DNA from: Pseudoselenomonas ruminantium
Lineage (GTDB): Bacteria; Bacillota; Negativicutes; Selenomonadales; Selenomonadaceae
Reading direction: 5' to 3'
Assembly: GCF_900113715.1 (NCBI RefSeq)
Contig: NZ_FOQK01000027.1
Coordinates: 1-42,070, forward strand
Length of the DNA: 42,070 bases
Notes under the pieces: model-generated
What the model was told of the DNA's origin: nothing
The model's database searches: none
The model's input: only the letters and a program-made list of their open reading frames with translations
Position numbers and translations under genes: made by a program
Shown here: positions 39,197-42,070 of the stretch, piece after piece
Position numbering within the stretch: the first letter of the stretch is position 1
Layout of the letters: each line of letters begins with the position of its first letter

Positions 39197-39679
39197 ATGG
39201 ATCCACGTACCGGACTTACGCATTTTGACGAGGAAGGACAGGCCATCATGGTCGATGTCAGCGGCAAGCAGGAGACGAGCCGCACGGCCATCGCCACGGG
39301 CCGCATCAAGGTCAATCAGGCCGTCTATGACGCCATCGAACAAGGCACGGCCAAAAAGGGCGACGTACTGGGAGTCGCCCGCGTCGCCGGCATCATGGCT
39401 GCCAAGTCCACGAGCTCGGTCATCCCGCTTTGCCATCCGCTGCCCATTGCCAAATGCAGTGTCGACTTCACTATGCTGCCCGAAGAATGTGCCGTTGAAG
39501 CCCAGGCCACGGTCAAAGTGACGGGGCAGACCGGTGTCGAGATGGAAGCCCTGCACGCCGTAAGCGTCGCCCTGCTGACCATCTACGATATGTGCAAAGC
39601 CATCGATAAGCGCATGGAAATCCAGTACATCCACCTCGATAAAAAAACTGGTGGCAAAAGCGGCGAATTTGTACGCTGA
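39197..39679 (+). CDS. moaC: Cyclic pyranopterin monophosphate synthase
   Basis: The 160-residue MoaC catalyses the second half of the first step of molybdenum cofactor synthesis, turning the MoaA product into cyclic pyranopterin monophosphate. Its signatures are all present: [17 protein letters not shown] (about 75-91), [27 protein letters not shown] (about 112-138) with the catalytic aspartate and lysine, and KTGGKSGEF at the end. The start at 39197 follows AAAGGAG; an earlier in-frame start overlaps upstream sequence without such a site. Other moa and mog genes are not in the window. Its product is needed for NarG. Confidence 0.95.
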   Translation: MDPRTGLTHFDEEGQAIMVDVSGKQETSRTAIATGRIKVNQAVYDAIEQGTAKKGDVLGVARVAGIMAAKSTSSVIPLCHPLPIAKCSVDFTMLPEECAVEAQATVKVTGQTGVEMEALHAVSVALLTIYDMCKAIDKRMEIQYIHLDKKTGGKSGEFVR

Positions 39680-39696
39680 AATCTTTTATCTGCTAT

Positions 39697-39744
39697 AAAA
39701 ACAGGAGCCATGAAGGTCTCATCCTTCACGGCTCCTGTTTTTTT
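39697..39744. terminator. Bidirectional terminator between moaC and nrfA
   Basis: A stem of about 18 bp with one A-C mismatch, loop TCTCAT, with A and T runs on either side, between the convergent genes. Confidence 0.8.
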
Positions 39745-39760
39745 CAAATGACAAAATCGA

Positions 39761-41050
39761 TCATAAGCTTCCCTTGACGACGGCATTCGTCTGCGCAATG
39801 GCAGTATGTGCCTTGTCAATGGCAAGTCCCAGGACACGCATCTGCTTGTCCGGGTTATGGAAGCCCATGCTGCTCTCAGCAGCTACAAAATCCCAATACC
39901 ACTGTGCTTCGCGCAGCGTCTGACGAGCTGCGGAAAGCTGCTCATCGGTAGCACCGGCATCCATCGCCGCCTTGATGGTCTTATGGGCCTTAGCAACCGT
40001 CTGGCCTGCAATGCGCTGGAGCTTAAACGTGTTGTCACCAATCGTCTTGACGCGCTTGGTCAGCGTCTCAGCACTTTCCTGATGGCACTTCTGGCACGAC
40101 TCCTGCGGCGTAAACAGCGGATTCGTCATCCAGTGCGACGTATATTTCTGGCCATCCTTGCGCATGTACGGCATATGGCAGTCAACACAGGTAACGCCAT
40201 TCATGGCATGGATAGAATCCTGCCAGGTCTCGTAGTCCGGATGCTGGGCCTTGAGCATCGGCGTTTTGGAATCGGCATGAATCCAATCCTGCGTGAAGCC
40301 ACCAGCATGCCCATCCTGATAATACTGGTAAATCTCTTCGGCATCGAAGCCATTATCCCATGGCTCAACGACACGGCCATCTTCCTTGGCAAAATAATAC
40401 TCGTTATGGCACTGGCCGCAGACATAAGCGCGCATCTCATTGTGCGATGCCTTGCTGATATCTATGCCACGGCGGGACATTGCTTCGACAAAGCCCTGCT
40501 GATAGACGCGCAGATCCATTGTCTCGGGATCATGGCAGCTCGAGCAGCCAAACCACTCGTCATCCTTGATGGGGGCGGCAATCTCATCAAACGGCTTCGT
40601 CGCAAAATCCCAGCCACTCTCTTTGAAATATACATCGTACATATAAGAACTCTTGCAGACAATGCAGGAGCCCTTCTGCCCCGGACGGCGTTTCGACTCA
40701 AGAATATCGATGCCGGCATACGTATGGCCGCGGTCATCGTCATACTGAAGCGCAAACTTGTAGCCCTTGAAATTCTCGAGTGCCTCCGGCTGTTCCTTCA
40801 GATGATCCACCTTATCTGAACCGCCATAGCCAGTCGGTGATGGATGCATCTCATTATTCTTCATGAACGACTCGTATTCGAGTGGATAGGCATCCTTATA
40901 CCCATCCTTGGTCAATTGCTGATCTTTCGGAATCTTAGCGAGCTTTACGCTGTCATCGTTCGGTGCTGCACCGATGCGAACCACGACAAAGCCGAAGAAC
41001 GCGACGCAGACCGCTGCGATTCCTGCTAATATTTTCTGTAGCTTACTCAA
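39761..41050 (-). CDS. nrfA: Cytochrome c nitrite reductase (ammonia-forming), catalytic subunit
   Basis: The 429-residue pentaheme enzyme reduces nitrite to ammonium with six electrons outside the cytoplasmic membrane. The catalytic heme site is CIVCK (129-133), the lysine-ligated CxxCK motif typical of NrfA. Four normal hemes follow: CSSCH (169-173), CGQCH (211-215), CVDCH (288-292) and CQKCH (319-323). The N-terminal hydrophobic stretch (about 6-28) is an export signal or anchor. The start is TTG with AAAGGGGG at 7 bases, inside the end of nrfH (8-bp overlap), so the two are translationally coupled. Confidence 0.96.
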   Translation of the reverse strand: MSKLQKILAGIAAVCVAFFGFVVVRIGAAPNDDSVKLAKIPKDQQLTKDGYKDAYPLEYESFMKNNEMHPSPTGYGGSDKVDHLKEQPEALENFKGYKFALQYDDDRGHTYAGIDILESKRRPGQKGSCIVCKSSYMYDVYFKESGWDFATKPFDEIAAPIKDDEWFGCSSCHDPETMDLRVYQQGFVEAMSRRGIDISKASHNEMRAYVCGQCHNEYYFAKEDGRVVEPWDNGFDAEEIYQYYQDGHAGGFTQDWIHADSKTPMLKAQHPDYETWQDSIHAMNGVTCVDCHMPYMRKDGQKYTSHWMTNPLFTPQESCQKCHQESAETLTKRVKTIGDNTFKLQRIAGQTVAKAHKTIKAAMDAGATDEQLSAARQTLREAQWYWDFVAAESSMGFHNPDKQMRVLGLAIDKAHTAIAQTNAVVKGSL

Positions 41051-41531
41051 CTTTTATCCCCCTTTCGAGATGGTTCGCGCCATGAGCAATACTGCTATGG
41101 CATTTCATGCAGTCAGCACCGGTGTCGAGATCGACGCCAATTTGCGCATGAACATTCTTCATGGTGTTCTCATGGCAACGCAAGCAATTCGCGTTGACCG
41201 TCTTCTTGCCGTCAGCCGAAAGCTTGATATGTGCCGGATAATCCCGGAGCACCTCATGGTAGGTATCCACCATGCCGGTTCTCCCTTTCTCGATCATATA
41301 GATGGCCATGTTGTCATGGGGCAGATGGCAGTCCACACATTCGAGTTTGCTATGGGTTGACTCGGCGAAAGTCCACGCCTCTGTCTTCATGGCATGACAG
41401 GTGCCGCAAAACTCCGGACTCCCCGAAAACGACATCATAGCCGCCCCAAATCCGCAAGCCGCGACACCAATGACAAATCCTCCCGCCAAACATGCCAGCG
41501 TGTGTTTCTTAAAAAGCTGTTTGAGTTCCAC
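41043..41531 (-). CDS. nrfH: NapC/NirT-type tetraheme quinol dehydrogenase of the nitrite reductase
   Basis: The 162-residue membrane-anchored cytochrome takes electrons from menaquinol and gives them to NrfA. One N-terminal membrane segment (about 12-34) is followed by four heme sites: CGTCH (42-46), CVDCH (65-69), CLRCH (116-120) and CMKCH (141-145). CGTCHAM with a following methionine fits the unusual first heme of NrfH. The start is GTG with GAGGAGGGG before it. A Fnr-type box and a perfect TATAAT lie upstream. Confidence 0.95.
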   Translation of the reverse strand: MELKQLFKKHTLACLAGGFVIGVAACGFGAAMMSFSGSPEFCGTCHAMKTEAWTFAESTHSKLECVDCHLPHDNMAIYMIEKGRTGMVDTYHEVLRDYPAHIKLSADGKKTVNANCLRCHENTMKNVHAQIGVDLDTGADCMKCHSSIAHGANHLERGIKVE

Positions 41532-41561
41532 TTCCGCTCCCCTCCTCTCACTTCTACGCCC

Positions 41562-41598
41562 ATTATAGCATCCGTCAAAATCGTGTGATGTTGCTCAC
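41562..41598 (-). promoter_or_regulatory. nrfH promoter with Fnr-type box
   Basis: The box GTGATGTTGCTCAC (41585-41598, GTGA-N6-TCAC) is followed on the minus strand after 17 bp by TATAAT (41567-41562). Its centre is near -36.5, 5 bp closer than at narG and narK, so the mode of action may differ. Confidence 0.65.
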
Positions 41599-41627
41599 GC
41601 AACCAAATTCAGACTTTTTTCACAAAA

Positions 41628-41668
41628 AAACCACGTTCATCTGCTGTTCCCAGCGATGAACGTGGTTT
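41628..41668 (-). terminator. Terminator of the flagellin gene
   Basis: A 13-bp stem (41628-41640 with 41656-41668) and 15-nt loop, followed on the minus strand by a T run. It lies 5 bp past the flagellin stop. Confidence 0.85.
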
Positions 41669-41673
41669 TATCC

Positions 41674-42070
41674 TTATTGCAGCAAAGATAGAACGCTGCT
41701 GCTATTTTGATTTGCCTGTGCCAGCATAGACTGCGCAGACTGGGTAAGCACATTATACTTCGTGTATTCTGTCATTTCCTTGGCCATATTCGCATCCCTT
41801 ATGGTGGATTCCGAAGCAATTGTCCCCTCCTGCTGAGCGATGATGTTATCATACGTCATTCCCAAACGGCTGGTCTGTGCCCCCACCAGTGTGCTGGCAT
41901 CCAGCAGATACTCGATTGCCCGATCCAAAAGTCCCGGCTCATCGTTCTTCACCATACGCGTTCCATCCAGTGACATCCGCCCAGCCTGATTGCCTAAAAG
42001 TTTCTCCCGGCTGGCCTGCGTTAAAACGTTATAGTCCTTGTAGGATGCTACCCCAGGTATATAGTTGAAA
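41674..42070 (-). CDS. Flagellin, C-terminal part (runs off the window)
   Basis: The open frame has 131 codons and continues past the right edge, so the start is not seen. The end matches the flagellin C-terminal helical domain: LVGAQTSRLGMTYDNI, then ESTIRDANMAKEMTEYTKYNVLTQSAQSMLAQANQNSSSVLSLLQ. This domain pairs with the N-terminal helices in the filament core (D0/D1). It shows the organism is flagellated, in line with the chemoreceptors in the window. It is the last gene of its transcript, as a terminator follows. Confidence 0.9.
   Translation of the reverse strand, partial: FNYIPGVASYKDYNVLTQASREKLLGNQAGRMSLDGTRMVKNDEPGLLDRAIEYLLDASTLVGAQTSRLGMTYDNIIAQQEGTIASESTIRDANMAKEMTEYTKYNVLTQSAQSMLAQANQNSSSVLSLLQ

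Noticed and set aside
1-42070. CRISPR arrays and insertion sequences
   Set aside because: No regularly spaced repeats with unique spacers and no transposase gene are seen; the only tandem repeats are the 20-bp units at 33949 and the duplicated tRNA-Gly.

Overview
The window looks like chromosome from an anaerobic, flagellated member of the Negativicutes, most likely Selenomonadaceae. The basis is GC-rich coding sequence (strongly GC in third positions), diderm-type periplasmic and cytochrome genes, nitrate ammonification genes, several chemoreceptors and a flagellin. The genus is an inference.

Layout. (1) 1-1740: the AT-rich right end of an integrated element, with a double-glycine-leader peptide gene and a serine recombinase. 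It stops at a 67-bp copy of the 3' part of tRNA-Arg(ACG), which I read as an attachment-site scar. (2) 1.8-10.7 kb: a methionine-type ABC importer operon (metQ, metI, metN plus an M20 amidohydrolase), a divergent BASS-family transporter, a double-cupin protein, two decayed and fused pseudogenes behind a strong Fur-box match, a POT peptide transporter and a small unknown gene. (3) 10.9-11.5 kb: five tRNA genes (Tyr, Arg, CAU, Gly, Gly) behind a perfect consensus promoter. (4) 11.5-19.7 kb: a 1506-residue helicase-nuclease, an exported protein with RelA/SpoT-like synthetase motifs, an asparaginase, a HAD phosphatase and a ygbA-like gene. Two clusters of DnaA boxes bracket the last four of these. 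(5) 19.7-26.3 kb: narGHJI, with a divergent diguanylate cyclase whose sensor domain is cysteine-rich. (6) 27.2-28.9 kb: a small unknown gene and a cysteine desulfidase-type gene. (7) 29-36.7 kb: five chemosensory genes on one strand, three methyl-accepting proteins and two sugar-binding lipoproteins, with no ABC permease or ATPase. (8) 36.9-41.6 kb: fnr, narK, moaC and nrfHA. (9) the 3' end of a flagellin gene runs off the right edge.

How the parts work together. NarK imports nitrate, NarGHI reduces it to nitrite, and NrfHA reduces nitrite to ammonium; MoaC contributes to the molybdenum cofactor. The regulator at 36890-37564 has a C-terminal CxxCx4C cluster like Bacillus subtilis Fnr and a CRP-like RExxxR recognition helix. 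Matching GTGA-N6-TYAC boxes lie upstream of narG, narK, fnr itself and nrfH. At three of these promoters the box sits exactly 22 bp from a -10 hexamer (centre -41.5). This links genes spread over 22 kb into one anaerobic regulon.

Most worth a second look: the Fnr circuit, the paired DnaA-box clusters, the exported RelA/SpoT-like protein, the large helicase-nuclease, the binding-protein/chemoreceptor pairs without transporters, and the tRNA-Arg integration scar.
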